DNA of 47,513 nt. Origin: a virus. The stretch lies in IMG/VR virus record IMGVR_UViG_3300020195_000041, positions 1 through 47,513 of that record. One strand, written 5' to 3'. The number at the start of each line of letters is the position of its first letter. Position 1 is the first letter of the stretch. Shown here in pieces: positions 29,840 to 40,600 of this stretch. The translations under genes were made by a program, and so were the position numbers. The notes under the pieces were generated by a model, which was given only the letters and a program-made list of their open reading frames with translations, was not told the DNA's origin and searched no databases.

Positions 29840-31825
29840 CTCAGCAGAGAAATGATGTTCAACCATAATAACAAGCCTACGCTCCGACACTAGCTTTATG
29901 GCTTCTAAGCAGTTCTCCATTGTCTCCAGATCACATCCAGAGAAAGATTCGTCTAGCATCAGGATGGGCGAGTCGTATAGGTCACAGAGAGCCAGCTGGA
30001 ATGCCAGCACCAGACGAGAGTACTGGCCTCCAGAGAGCTGCTCCTGTGGCTTGCTGAGGAGGTGTCCGTTGAAGCTAACTTCTAGGTTTAGTTTGTCTGA
30101 CATCTCTTCTTTTGACTTCAGTTTCTTTTCTGTTTTTAGGTCTGCGTCAATAACAATCCCGTCAAACAGAGCTTCAACCCAGAACTTAGCACGGAGGTTG
30201 ATTTCTGCAATTGCGCTCTCTATCATCTCCAGAGAGACTTTTTGGGCTAAGCAGCGCAGTGTTTCTGTCTGGGCTAACATTACAGAGTTTTGATTCTTTT
30301 GCGACACGGCGTCATCGACAATCTCAAGAACAGAATCCAGCTCAGCTTGAGTCCTTTCAAGCTTAGAAGAGAATTCTTGACACTTTTCATGGCGCTGGAT
30401 GTCATTTCTGAGATTTCCTGCTTCTTGTTCTGCCGTCCGTAATGCCTCAGCAGCTGGACGAGCACGTTCGTCGATACTACGGAACTCTTTATCTAGTTCT
30501 TCCTCAGAATAGAGAGCTGCTTTTTCTTTGAAAATCTTGTGAGCTGTCTGTTCTTTATTGACGAGGACTTCGATTTCTCTGAAGCTGTCCTCATGCTCTG
30601 TTAACTTCTTGGACAGACTGTCTATGTCTGACTGCTTAGAGGATTGGTCCGTTGTATTAGTTGCCAGCATTCTTCTTTGTAGAGCAATATTACGACTTAG
30701 AGCGTCTTTATTGTCTTTATTTGTGGCAATCCGAATGCTCTCGTACGTGGAAAGCCACGTTTCGGCGTCTATCTTAAGGTTGAGAGCTGAAGATTCTTCT
30801 ACTTCGTTATACTCTGACACAAAAGAGCAGTTGTCAATGAGCTGAACCTGGACCTTACCGAGAGTTTCTCGTAAACCTGCTACAGATTCTGATCGTTTCC
30901 ATTGTTCTTGCTGCCTGTTGAGTTCTGCTTCTATCTTGACATGTTCTACTTGTAGATCTTTAAGATCTTTTTTGAGTTCTGCTAGGCGCTCTGGGGCGTC
31001 TGAATCCTTTGGAAGGAGTTTACTCTGACAATTTGCTATCCTTTCTGGCAAAGCAGCCAGAAAAGCTTGAGCATTCTGAAAGTTCTTACGCGCTGGATGA
31101 TCTTTTTGCTTGTAAAGAGCTTCTTTTTGCTTATAAAGGTGCTCCAGCTCTCTGCTTTTGAGAGCAGAGACTTTGTCAGCGAGACGCAAGCGAGTGTCCA
31201 GATTATCTGGATCCGCCACCGTGAATTCCTGTTCCTGTTTCTCTAGGAAGACTGCCAATTCAGTCAAGCTGAGCTGCTTACCCCGGTAATGGTCCAACTT
31301 ACGGTCAATGGCTACCCTCTCTTGGCTTAAGAGAGTTAATTGCGTCTTAATCTTTTCGCGATAGAAATCGGGGTTGTTGCCTCCCCTGAAGGCCAAACTG
31401 TAAATCAGATCTAGTTGCTCTCCAGGAGAGAGATTTAAGAGACTGTTCTGCTGCTTCTGTTTTACGTAAGAACTGACTTCAAATTCTACCTTGTTCATGC
31501 CGAGAGTAGCATCAATGAGCTCTTGTGCCTGGTCGTTTGTCCAGCCATTACAGGTGAGCAGGTTAGGGTTACGAGTGCGCTTAATAGCTAATCCGAGTCC
31601 TTCTAGCTCCACCTCGGTCGTCGTCTGGTCCTTGCCCCAGCTTGAGACGTTATTGAGTTTGCCGTAAAGAGCGTACAAGATGGCGTGAAACAGAGTGCTC
31701 TTGCCTGTCCCGGACCTGCCGTCTAGCTTAATGAGACCTGTTGCTGGGAGTTCTACTGAGAAGTCTTGGTGGGAACGAAAGTTATTCAAAGATAGCTTTA
31801 TAGGCGTCCTGGATTTCTGCTTCAC
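29795..31825 (-). CDS. SbcC/Rad50-like (T4 gp46-like) recombination ATPase
   Basis: Partner of the SbcD-like nuclease; together they process double-strand ends for recombination. About 676 residues. Walker A GRSGTGKST lies in the N-terminal lobe, a long coiled coil occupies the middle (about 180-560), and the C-terminal lobe has the ABC signature LSGGQYSRL, Walker B ILMLDES and a final HH loop. No zinc-hook CxxC is obvious in the coiled coil. The start is probably GTG 31825 (AAGGA 8 bases upstream) rather than TTG 31852; either way it overlaps the sbcD end. Its 3' end is the source of the duplicated repeat. Confidence 0.9.
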   Translation of the reverse strand: MKQKSRTPIKLSLNNFRSHQDFSVELPATGLIKLDGRSGTGKSTLFHAILYALYGKLNNVSSWGKDQTTTEVELEGLGLAIKRTRNPNLLTCNGWTNDQAQELIDATLGMNKVEFEVSSYVKQKQQNSLLNLSPGEQLDLIYSLAFRGGNNPDFYREKIKTQLTLLSQERVAIDRKLDHYRGKQLSLTELAVFLEKQEQEFTVADPDNLDTRLRLADKVSALKSRELEHLYKQKEALYKQKDHPARKNFQNAQAFLAALPERIANCQSKLLPKDSDAPERLAELKKDLKDLQVEHVKIEAELNRQQEQWKRSESVAGLRETLGKVQVQLIDNCSFVSEYNEVEESSALNLKIDAETWLSTYESIRIATNKDNKDALSRNIALQRRMLATNTTDQSSKQSDIDSLSKKLTEHEDSFREIEVLVNKEQTAHKIFKEKAALYSEEELDKEFRSIDERARPAAEALRTAEQEAGNLRNDIQRHEKCQEFSSKLERTQAELDSVLEIVDDAVSQKNQNSVMLAQTETLRCLAQKVSLEMIESAIAEINLRAKFWVEALFDGIVIDADLKTEKKLKSKEEMSDKLNLEVSFNGHLLSKPQEQLSGGQYSRLVLAFQLALCDLYDSPILMLDESFSGCDLETMENCLEAIKLVSERRLVIMVEHHFSAEHYDEVISLGDITTS

Positions 31826-32750
31826 TTGAATATTCCTTAAGTCTCTGTTCAAATGTTTTTAGCCTAGTGTCTTGCGTAGCTACGTGAATCTGTTGGGCGA
31901 CAGGCTTCAGCTTAATCTTAGCAAGAGCAGTGAGGTCTTTATACGCTTGAGTTCTTTTGAATGCCATAAGAGTTGCTGCTTCATCTATAAGAACAACTCT
32001 GTAGATATCTTGCCCAGAAAGGTCTAGTTTGGCAACGCCCTCTACGTTAGTTTCGAAGGTTATGAATCTTTGAATATCCACCTTAAATCGTTCGATTACC
32101 TTGTAACTGCCGTCTTCCTTGACTTCAATCATGCTGTAGTTCTTACGCATTCCGTCACCAAACTGATGCTGGCATGGAGTGCCGGGGTACCACACTTTAC
32201 CGACACGCTGGTAGCCGTGAATGTGCCCAGAGATGACCCAATAAGCTTCAGGAAGCGGGTCTCCTACGGTACTACGGTGCGAAGCTGCCATTTCACAGCC
32301 TATGAACTCCTGATGCGCAAAGACGAGCTCTGGTTGAGCTGGCATTTCAGAGATTGCCCTAGCAAAGTAGCCAGGAGGAGTGTATGGCACGAATCCAATG
32401 TTGAGGCCACCGATGACTTGCAATATTGGCTTATCTACTACCAAGAAGTTAGGATGTTCTCTATATGCAGCGAGAGCGTGAGATTCTGGTAAGTATGTTC
32501 TACTGTCGTGCATGTCATGATTACCAACTATCCCTACAACCTTGCAGCTCACCGTTGATAGGAATTTCTCAAATATGGTACACAGATCCGAGTACATATT
32601 TCTATGATGATCGAATATGTCTCCTAACAGGACTATGAAATCTGGTTTAGAGATTGCTGCTTTGATTTTGATGTCGTCGAGCAGAGCCTCTGAACGTTGG
32701 GCGTAGCGTTTATTGAGATGTATATCACCGACAACCATGATCTTAGTCAC
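31782..32750 (-). CDS. SbcD/Mre11-like (T4 gp47-like) nuclease
   Basis: Mn-dependent exonuclease/endonuclease subunit. About 322 residues. Phosphoesterase motifs in order: GDIHLN, LGDIFDHH, GNHDMHD and GHIHG. The C-terminal 100 residues are the helical partner-binding region. GTG 32750 is chosen as start because GGAGG lies 5 bases upstream and the motif block begins at once (TKIMVVGDIH); a TTG at 32762 would lie within the ribosome site. First gene of the leftward recombination unit, divergent from the baseplate operon. Confidence 0.9.
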   Translation of the reverse strand: MTKIMVVGDIHLNKRYAQRSEALLDDIKIKAAISKPDFIVLLGDIFDHHRNMYSDLCTIFEKFLSTVSCKVVGIVGNHDMHDSRTYLPESHALAAYREHPNFLVVDKPILQVIGGLNIGFVPYTPPGYFARAISEMPAQPELVFAHQEFIGCEMAASHRSTVGDPLPEAYWVISGHIHGYQRVGKVWYPGTPCQHQFGDGMRKNYSMIEVKEDGSYKVIERFKVDIQRFITFETNVEGVAKLDLSGQDIYRVVLIDEAATLMAFKRTQAYKDLTALAKIKLKPVAQQIHVATQDTRLKTFEQRLKEYSSEAEIQDAYKAIFE

Positions 32751-32810
32751 GAAAACCTCCAAGAATACTCAACGATAGCTTATAAAATCTCTGAGAGACA
32801 TGCTCCTAAA

Positions 32811-32832
32811 TCATATGTTGATTATCATATGA
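32811..32832. repeat. Inverted repeat in the sbcD/baseplate divergent region
   Basis: TCATATG (32811-32817) and CATATGA (32826-32832) are perfect inverted arms. A perfect palindrome GTAACGTTAC (32854-32863) follows 21 bp on, abutting copy 2 of the conserved element. Both look like protein-binding sites. The rest of the 312-bp gap shows no gene. Confidence 0.45.
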
Positions 32833-32863
32833 GACTATGGGTGACAAAAATCTGTAACGTTAC

Positions 32864-32908
32864 TTCACAGTTGCCTTTGAAATACGTAAGAGAGTAAGAA
32901 GAACAAAA
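32864..32908 (+). promoter_or_regulatory. Copy 2 of the conserved element, oriented rightward
   Basis: 45 bp identical to 32998-33042, starting TTCACAGTTGCCTTTGA. It lies 134 bp upstream of copy 3, 155 bp before the first baseplate gene. Confidence 0.7.
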
Positions 32909-32989
32909 TCGACGATAGGACTCCTAGTCGCTAACCACTCCCTAGACGACAATGGAGAATACAGGAACATAAAGAGCCAAAATAAGCGC

Positions 32990-33042
32990 AATACTCTTTC
33001 ACAGTTGCCTTTGAAATACGTAAGAGAGTAAGAAGAACAAAA
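32990..33042 (+). promoter_or_regulatory. Copy 3 of the conserved element, oriented rightward
   Basis: Bases 32990-33031 are identical to copy 1 (11100-11141, opposite strand), and 32998-33042 are identical to copy 2. It ends 20 bp before ATG 33063. Downstream sequence (AAAACTAGGGAGCTG) also resembles that after copy 1 (AAAACAGGGGGTAGCTG). Confidence 0.75.
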
Positions 33043-33062
33043 AACTAGGGAGCTGAAGACGC

Positions 33063-34616
33063 ATGAACCACGAAGAATACTCAGACAAGACAACGGTCAC
33101 CCTAGACCTAAAACTTTTTCTTGCTCTAAAGAGTAGCTCACCTCTAGACCTGAGTATGTTTCCTAAGCTAGCCTCAGACCGCTGGCCATGGATGATAGCA
33201 AACTGGGAAAGCGCTCTGAAGCCTCTGCTGAAAGGTGTGGCAGGAGGAGACAGCTATCTTGAAGACGGCATTGAACAGATAGAGAACCACATTACAGGAT
33301 GGCGCTCTGGAAGTAGCATTAATCCATACAATTCAACCGAATTCTTCTCAAACACATCAGAGCTTTTAGAGTACATTCCATTAGACAGCTTAGGCTTAAC
33401 AGTCTCTGAGCAGGAATTTGTGAATACAGAGGCTAAGCGTATTTCTGAGTTCAATAGCTCAACCTTCCAGGCAATGCTCAGGTTCCTCAGAACACAAAGA
33501 GACTTGGCTTTTGACTTCATAGGCTTAGGTGATGCGACATACAACTCTTACAAGAAACGTACTTCTGGCGTCAAGCAGAGAGACTTCTTTATCAGCGACT
33601 TAGAGCAGATCGACCAGGCAGTGGAGCTTGAGCACTTTATCCTTGGCATCATATTAGATTTTAAGAACCTAAGAGAAGTGGAGCCGAATCTTCTGAGGTT
33701 TGCTAATAGGAATTTGACTTCTGATTCTGGAGCCTTCATTGAAGAAGACATCTACAAGAGCTACACGATAGTTCCTTTTGAGCAAACATTAGAGCAAATG
33801 GCTCAGGACTACTTAGGCACTAAGACCCGTTGGTTCGAGCTAGTGACTGTCAATAATCTCAAGCCTCCTTTTGTGGATTTAGCTGGAACGAAGATAGTTT
33901 TGACAGAAAATGCCTCCACCAACTCGTTGAGAGTGCCTATCCTTAATCAGGATAGGTTCAGAATAGGTGCAAATATCAAGATAGGCAGCCGAGTGGTGCC
34001 AGATGAAATCAGGCGTATAGAGCAGTTCACCGATAACCAAGACAGCACGGTCAGCCTATACCTGTCTGGAGCACAGGACCTCAGCAAACTTAAATTGAAT
34101 CACGCTGCTTTCATCAAGGTTTATAAGCCAGAGACAATTCAGGACTTCAGCTATGTGAAGATACCTGTCGCGTTGGATAGTCCGTATGCTCGCTTAGCTC
34201 CGCCTACTAGGTCCGATTTAAAGGCCCTAGATAAGGCTCTCTACGCATTTGGCGTGGACGTAGCCGTGGACACTACCAGCGCTGGCGACTTGGTGCTCTC
34301 GCCTACAGGAGACCTTAAACTCTCATTTGGGCTGGATAACGTGCGTCAGGCTATTAATAGCGTGATTGCAACCAGTAAAGGGGAATTGCCTTTACACGCT
34401 GATTATGGTATACCGAACATGATAGGTAACGCACTGGGCGGTGATGTTGCTAGTCAGATTGCAGTGGCTGTTCAGCAGGCAATCAGTAGAGACCCTCGTT
34501 ATACTCTTGTTCGAGTGGCTGGAATCACAATCAGTCCTGAAGGTAAGATATCTATGACGGTAGAAGTAAAGATTGCTGGTTCCGACCAGCTCATTCCCTT
34601 GGCGTATGTTGTGTAA
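33063..34616 (+). CDS. Baseplate wedge protein with LysM-like and gp25-like domains
   Basis: Contractile-tail baseplate component, 517 residues. The N-terminal 220 residues are helical and unassigned. A LysM-like segment follows (FEQTLEQMAQDYLGTKTRW ... NNLKPP, about 240-275), then a beta region. The C-terminus (about 405-517) matches the W/gp25 family: DLVLSPTGDLKLSFGLDNVR, SKGELPLHADYGI and a final strand-rich part. Such fusions occur in large phages. ATG 33063 with AGGGAG 10 bases upstream. First gene of the rightward tail operon, directly followed by the J-like gene, as in T4-like and P2-like baseplates. Confidence 0.85.
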   Translation: MNHEEYSDKTTVTLDLKLFLALKSSSPLDLSMFPKLASDRWPWMIANWESALKPLLKGVAGGDSYLEDGIEQIENHITGWRSGSSINPYNSTEFFSNTSELLEYIPLDSLGLTVSEQEFVNTEAKRISEFNSSTFQAMLRFLRTQRDLAFDFIGLGDATYNSYKKRTSGVKQRDFFISDLEQIDQAVELEHFILGIILDFKNLREVEPNLLRFANRNLTSDSGAFIEEDIYKSYTIVPFEQTLEQMAQDYLGTKTRWFELVTVNNLKPPFVDLAGTKIVLTENASTNSLRVPILNQDRFRIGANIKIGSRVVPDEIRRIEQFTDNQDSTVSLYLSGAQDLSKLKLNHAAFIKVYKPETIQDFSYVKIPVALDSPYARLAPPTRSDLKALDKALYAFGVDVAVDTTSAGDLVLSPTGDLKLSFGLDNVRQAINSVIATSKGELPLHADYGIPNMIGNALGGDVASQIAVAVQQAISRDPRYTLVRVAGITISPEGKISMTVEVKIAGSDQLIPLAYVV

Positions 34617-34627
34617 TAGAGGCATAA

Positions 34628-37600
34628 ATGGCAATCACAGTAAAATCCGTATCACAACTGCTAGCTGATAGCGTGAGACGTCTCTTGGCAGAGACTTCTG
34701 TCACAGACGTGACACCTGGTTCCGTAATTGGAACCATCTTGGAAGCAGCTGCGTTGGCGGACTTCCAGAACCAGGTGTCCTTGCTAAAGGTGCTTGAGAG
34801 CTCTAACCTTGAGAGCCTCGTAGGTTCAGATCTAGATTCAAAAGCAATTGAACTCGCCATTCCAGATGGAATTGGCGGCATTGGTCGAGTGCCTGCAAGG
34901 CGCTCTAGTGGAGCAATCCGCATTGGCAGCAACTTCAGTAAGTTGTCTTCCGCTCTTTATTTAGGCAAATCTGCTCCGTATATTGGAGCCTTAAGGGTCT
35001 ATGTCCAGAATGCATCTGGGTGGCCAGCTACTGGGCAGGTCTACATTGGACGTGGTTCTTTGAACGAAGAAGGACCTATCAACTATACTTCCATACAAAA
35101 CTTCACCACTTACTATGAACTGACACTGAGTGTGTCTACTCCTCTGGTAAAGAATCATGGGTTTAGCGAGACAGTGGTATTGGCTCAGGGAGGGACTCGT
35201 TCCATTCCAGCAGGTACTTCGGTCATTGCTCCTGCAAGTTCCGGCAACGTCTCTGTTCAGTTCTCGACTGACACTGCTGCCTTGCTGTTAGACGGAGAAG
35301 CTGAGGCATCCGTTCCTGTCACGAGTTCGACATTCGGTGAAGAAGGCAACGTAGCTTCGGGAGCAATCAAGACTTTCTCGAACATTCCGTTTGCCGGGGC
35401 AACAGTGACCAATGGCCTTGCTTTTAGCAATGGTGCTGGAGCTGAAACTGACGAAAATCTACGTGAACGTATCAAGAATCACTTCTCCACTCTTGGTCGT
35501 GGTACCAAGTCTGCTATTGCGTCTGCGCTCAGGGGACTAAGAGACCCTGTATCGGGTAAAGCCATTAGCTCGGTATCAATTATTGAACCAGCTCTTTTAG
35601 GTGACCCTGCAAGATGCTACATCGATGACGGCTCGGGTTTGGAGCCTACCTTAGATGGTCAGGATTTTGAAAACTTGCTCACTTCTGCTTCTGGTCAAGA
35701 ATTACTCTTTAGGACTGCTAGATATCCAGTTACTCCTCCTACTGTCATTGGAACCAACATCGGGCCATTCCAGTTAGAAGATAGCCATACTCTTTCCGTG
35801 TCCTTAGATGGAGTATCTGAGACTTTTAGGGTCTATGCATCAGATTACCAAGATATTACCTCGGCAGGGATGTCTGAAATCGTAAGAACCTTTAATGCCC
35901 AGGCAACTAGCATAGGATTCAGAACTGCAGAATCAGGCAAGTATCTTGTTGTGTTCGATCGCACTGGCAAAGCTGAAGTGATGCAAGTTACTTCTGGCGA
36001 CCTCCAGAAGCTATTAGGCTTTTCTACTGAAGAGATTCGACCTCTGTACCTCTACAAGAACAATCAACTCCAATCCTTTAAGGGAACCACCGCCACTCTG
36101 ACGACTGCCGTATACCCGTGGTCTGGCCTAGATACTTCAGACTTGGCGAGTAATATCGTAGTCGTAGATGGAGTCGAGCAGACAGTCACTATTACGAATG
36201 CGGACTTCACACGCTTTGGCACTACTATCGCCACTGCATCTTTGGCCCAGTGGGCTACAGTCTTGGCTACTAAGGTGGCTGGAGTCAAGTTCGCTGTTTC
36301 TGGAAATACTCTCGTTTGGACTTCATGGCAAACAAACTCTTCTTCTGGTTCTCTGGAGGTTAAGGCCACTAGAGCCGATAGCTCTGCTGCATCTTGGATT
36401 GGCTTGAACAAGCTATGGGCTTCTTCACAGGCTCTCTCTGATACTGGAGCCACTGCGGATTACGAGTTCAATAGGTTTTCTGGTCAGATTAAATTAAAGA
36501 ATAAGCTAGACTCTGGCTCAAACATTACTCTAGGCTCCAGATTAACTAGAGCAGAAGCTCAGTCTCTGAAGGCGGCTACCGGGCAGTTTGGTCTCGGAGC
36601 TAACTCCTTAGGCACCCCTAAGATCATTGTTGCAGCCGATGGCGAGTTTGCTGTACGTTCAGTGGCTCCACCTAATGGCTCTACGGTCGCTCCTACTGCG
36701 ATATCGGTAAACTCTAATCTAGTCAAGCTCACTACAGACGACCTAGAAATATTCAGAACCGTTGAGGTAGGCGACTTTATCTACCCAGTAAGGGATACAA
36801 CGTCTGTTAAGCCGTTTCCAACGAGAGCAGTGTTTCCTTTTATCGTAAAACGCAAGGGCTTGAATACACGCCTCAGTAACGCGACCTTTACGGGCGCAAC
36901 GTTCACTCTGCTAGCATCTTCTTCGCTCATCACTGTAACCACTACTTCAGCACATGAGCTCGTCCCTGGTGCCTCGATCACTATCAGTAACGCAGCGCTC
37001 ACAGGCGGTTCAGGCATTACCGCTAGTGACATCAATGGCAGTCGCACTGTCGTTTCAACACCTACGACCACTTCGTTTACTTTTAACGCAGACGCTACCG
37101 TCAGTTCCGCTGTTTCTCCTAACACCTTAGATGCTCTGCTTTACGCAGACTCTTTTGTGGAAATCGAGACTGCCGCAGATCAGAAAGATGCTCTATTGGG
37201 CGTATTTACTGATAAATCTGTCAGCGTTTCTCTCGGATCAGCTACCATCTCTGTAACGATGCCTCTACACGACTTTATAGTTGGCGATACTATCTCCGTT
37301 ACTTCGGTATCTACTGATCTAGCTTCGGTATTTGGTGGTTCTGGTAACATTACCGGCTCCCGTACAATCTCCGCAGTGACTTCGACTACGTTCTCGTTCT
37401 CTACTGCGACCACAGCTTCTTCGACTGTTGGGACGTTCACTCTTACAGGAGCACCATCGGCCAGCCCATATCCTTATGAGATGACTCTCTTCTCTTTGAG
37501 AGCATTCAAGAGCGATAAGGCTCAACCGCATGTGATTGACTTTGGCTCAGTAGGCACTGCATCTATAGACAGCTTAGTATCTACTATCAATGCCACAGCT

Positions 37601-40600
37601 ATCGGTTTCAGCGGCTATAAGATCTCACCTCGTCAGTTAGGGATCAGGTCGAACAACTTCGACTCAGTGAAATCTACTCTAGGAGTGTTGGCCGTAATCG
37701 GTACAGCAGTCAACTTCATTGAAACCTCGGCAAATAGCAGCATTCAGCCTCACGTAGCTTCAAGGACTTCTGGAGACATTGCCTCTGGCTTCCCTTATGT
37801 GACCTCTGTTACTCCCTTTTCCACACATGCAAACTTCTACGCAACACGTTCGTTCCTGAACATTGCTAAGACAAACACCCAGATCACGGATTACGCAACC
37901 AATCCTGCTATTTCGTCAACTGCTGGTTCGTATCCTCTAGGAACTCAGGAAATCTTTATTGCTGGGAAGAACCTCAACCTTATTGCTCGGTCATACCATA
38001 ACTCTTCCGCTTCTCCGTTTGCTGGATTCACTAGAGGCACGTCTACACAGAAGCCTGATACTCAGACGGTACCGGGTACCAACGTAGACAACTCCTCTTC
38101 TTCAATTAAGGCTCTAGACTTACCTTTCAGCGTAAACGACAAGTTAGTAATTGAAATGGACCAGGACGAAGTCAATAAGACCACGGCTATCCCTATGGCT
38201 AAGGCGGCGGAAATACTTTCAATGGTGCCTCTGGCAAATGGAGCAGTAGGAGCTCAGCTGGAATTCACTTTGCGGGATCCAGACGACAAGGATGCTACTT
38301 ATCCTCTAGGCAGGCCGTTCTTTGCGTCGAATAGCCAATTCAAAACATTCGATTTAACAGATTTCAACATCCTGGTACGCCCTAGTGCGATCCATGCCGT
38401 ATTCCCTTCTATTGCTCCGACTTCTCCATATGTTGGCTCTAACCCTGCCAATGCTCTGGTCATTAAATCGACGCAATATGGCCCTCAACACCGTATGAAG
38501 TTTTCCTTCATACTGCCAGACAGGTCCGGACAGCCAAATTTGGCCATTTCGCACAAGTCTCTAGATGATGGCGGAATCGTTAATCTGTTTTCATATTGCA
38601 CTCTGACTTCTGGTCCTACTATCAATGGTTCGCTTTGGGTGAACAGCTATACGCTTACTCCGTCTAACTTCACTTCTCCTACGGGAGCAGAAATCGTTAA
38701 GCTCACAATCGCTGCTGCTGGAATTAACTCTGGCGGGAAGTATGTAGTCGGCAATATCTTGAATATCACTGGCGCTTCTGACTATACTGGAAGCTATTTG
38801 ATTACGGAAACTCCTTCGGCTAACTCCGTTGTCGTGGCAGCCCCAGGAATCAGAGCTGGTTCGTACAGCGCTCTCTCTTTAGACGGCGCAGTAAATCCCG
38901 TTTCGTCGTTCTCTCTTCTTTCCAAGACTATTGACGATGTCATCGCAGCAGCAGTTCTCTACTTCCCTAACTCTCCTGTATTCACTGTAGAGAAAACGTC
39001 TGGCTCAGTCGGTTCTACTCCAGTAATTTACCCCTCGTACTTCACTCATGGTAATCTGACTGCAGATACATCTTTGACTACGATTTCTGACTCAATCGAC
39101 TACCATTCGCTTGGTGCTCCTTACGGCTGTATGGCTCATATCCACACGTATGACCCACTCTTGGGGCAAATCAAGGCTCTGGTTCAATATGCAGACCCAG
39201 TCCTGCCGACTTCTGCTCAGCTCGCTAGCACTGGCTACTCCTATATTGGAGAAAAGGTGTTTCTGCTTCCTGCAAACTCTAAGGCTTTAGAGAAATGGCT
39301 GAACTATACGGTTATCAGCCCATTGATGACACAGTCAGATGTGGTCAGAGTCAATAGCCAGCAAAATATCCAGATTAGTTCGTTAAATAGCGGCTCAGAT
39401 GGAGCCGTCCAGATCACTGGCGTTAATGCGAATGCCCAGATAGCTTCTTTGGAAGCTGGAGCTTCTCGTGAAGAGCAGTCTCTGCGCATGAAGACTAACG
39501 TAGCAGCTGCTCAGTCTATGCCACACGGCTCGATGGTATCTATAGAGAATGCTCAGACGACTTCGATCCTACGTTCCTACAGGACTACTCCTTCTGCTGC
39601 GAGTGGAGATTCTGTAATCACGGCGCATAACACCGCTGATATCGTTACCTACTTCCGTCCAACTACTGTCGCGACTTACACCCGCCATTCGGCTGATGTC
39701 GGTCGCTTCGAGTTTTCGGCTGCCAACTCTGGCCTTGTAGTTTCAGATACAGTGGACATCACTGTGACTGGTTCAATCGCCAGGATTAACCGAGCTTCTG
39801 GTACAGGAACCCTGAATGCTCGCGTCGGAGACATGCTGGTCATTAAGTCGACTTCCGCTTTTGCGACAGCCAATAAGTCTAATACTATTGCTTCAGACAC
39901 AGTGAACCAGTACATCGGTTATCCCGTAGTGCATGTTGCGTCAACTACAGAGATATACGTCGTTGCTCCTAACATGACGAGTGAATCCGGTGTGGTGATT
40001 GGTACAGTAAGCGACCTGATGTTTATTCCTGCTATCTTCAATGAGAAGAATATCAAGACTAACTATAAGGCTGGCGCTCGCTACTTAGATAAGATTTCAT
40101 CCACAGAAAAACTCTTCTACCGTATCAAGAAGCTTGGAGCCGGGTTCGTCTATTGCGAACTCTCTGCTACGTCCACTTCCGACATGCTCTTAGACGATTT
40201 ATCTGTATCGACAGATGACTTCATCCAGCTTGGAGAAGCCTTTGAATTTGTCAACAGAGGTAAGTTCAGGATTGTTGCTCATAACGGCACAAATGTGGTG
40301 ATTTTCCATAATCCCAACGCATTAGACGAAATCGTTGAACATAGCATAGTGGATGGTGTCTATGGCTCACAGCTCTGGATGCGTGGTCCCATTGGAGACT
40401 CAGATACTTCTGCTTCCGATAAGCGTCATGTTCGTATCTTTGATGCGGACTCCATTGCCATTGGAGATTCTCTGGTGATCACTTCTCCACAAGCGGGCGC
40501 TTCGTGGCTTGCGACTTCACTGATTGGCTCATGGCTTATAACAGAAATCGGAATCACCTCTAGCTATAGCGTGTATGTCAAGTGCACCGTCGCTGGCGCT

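Noticed and set aside
36064-36453. Leftward frames inside the giant baseplate gene
   Set aside because: Val/Glu/Thr-rich antisense shadows without ribosome sites, in a gene whose own frame is clear.
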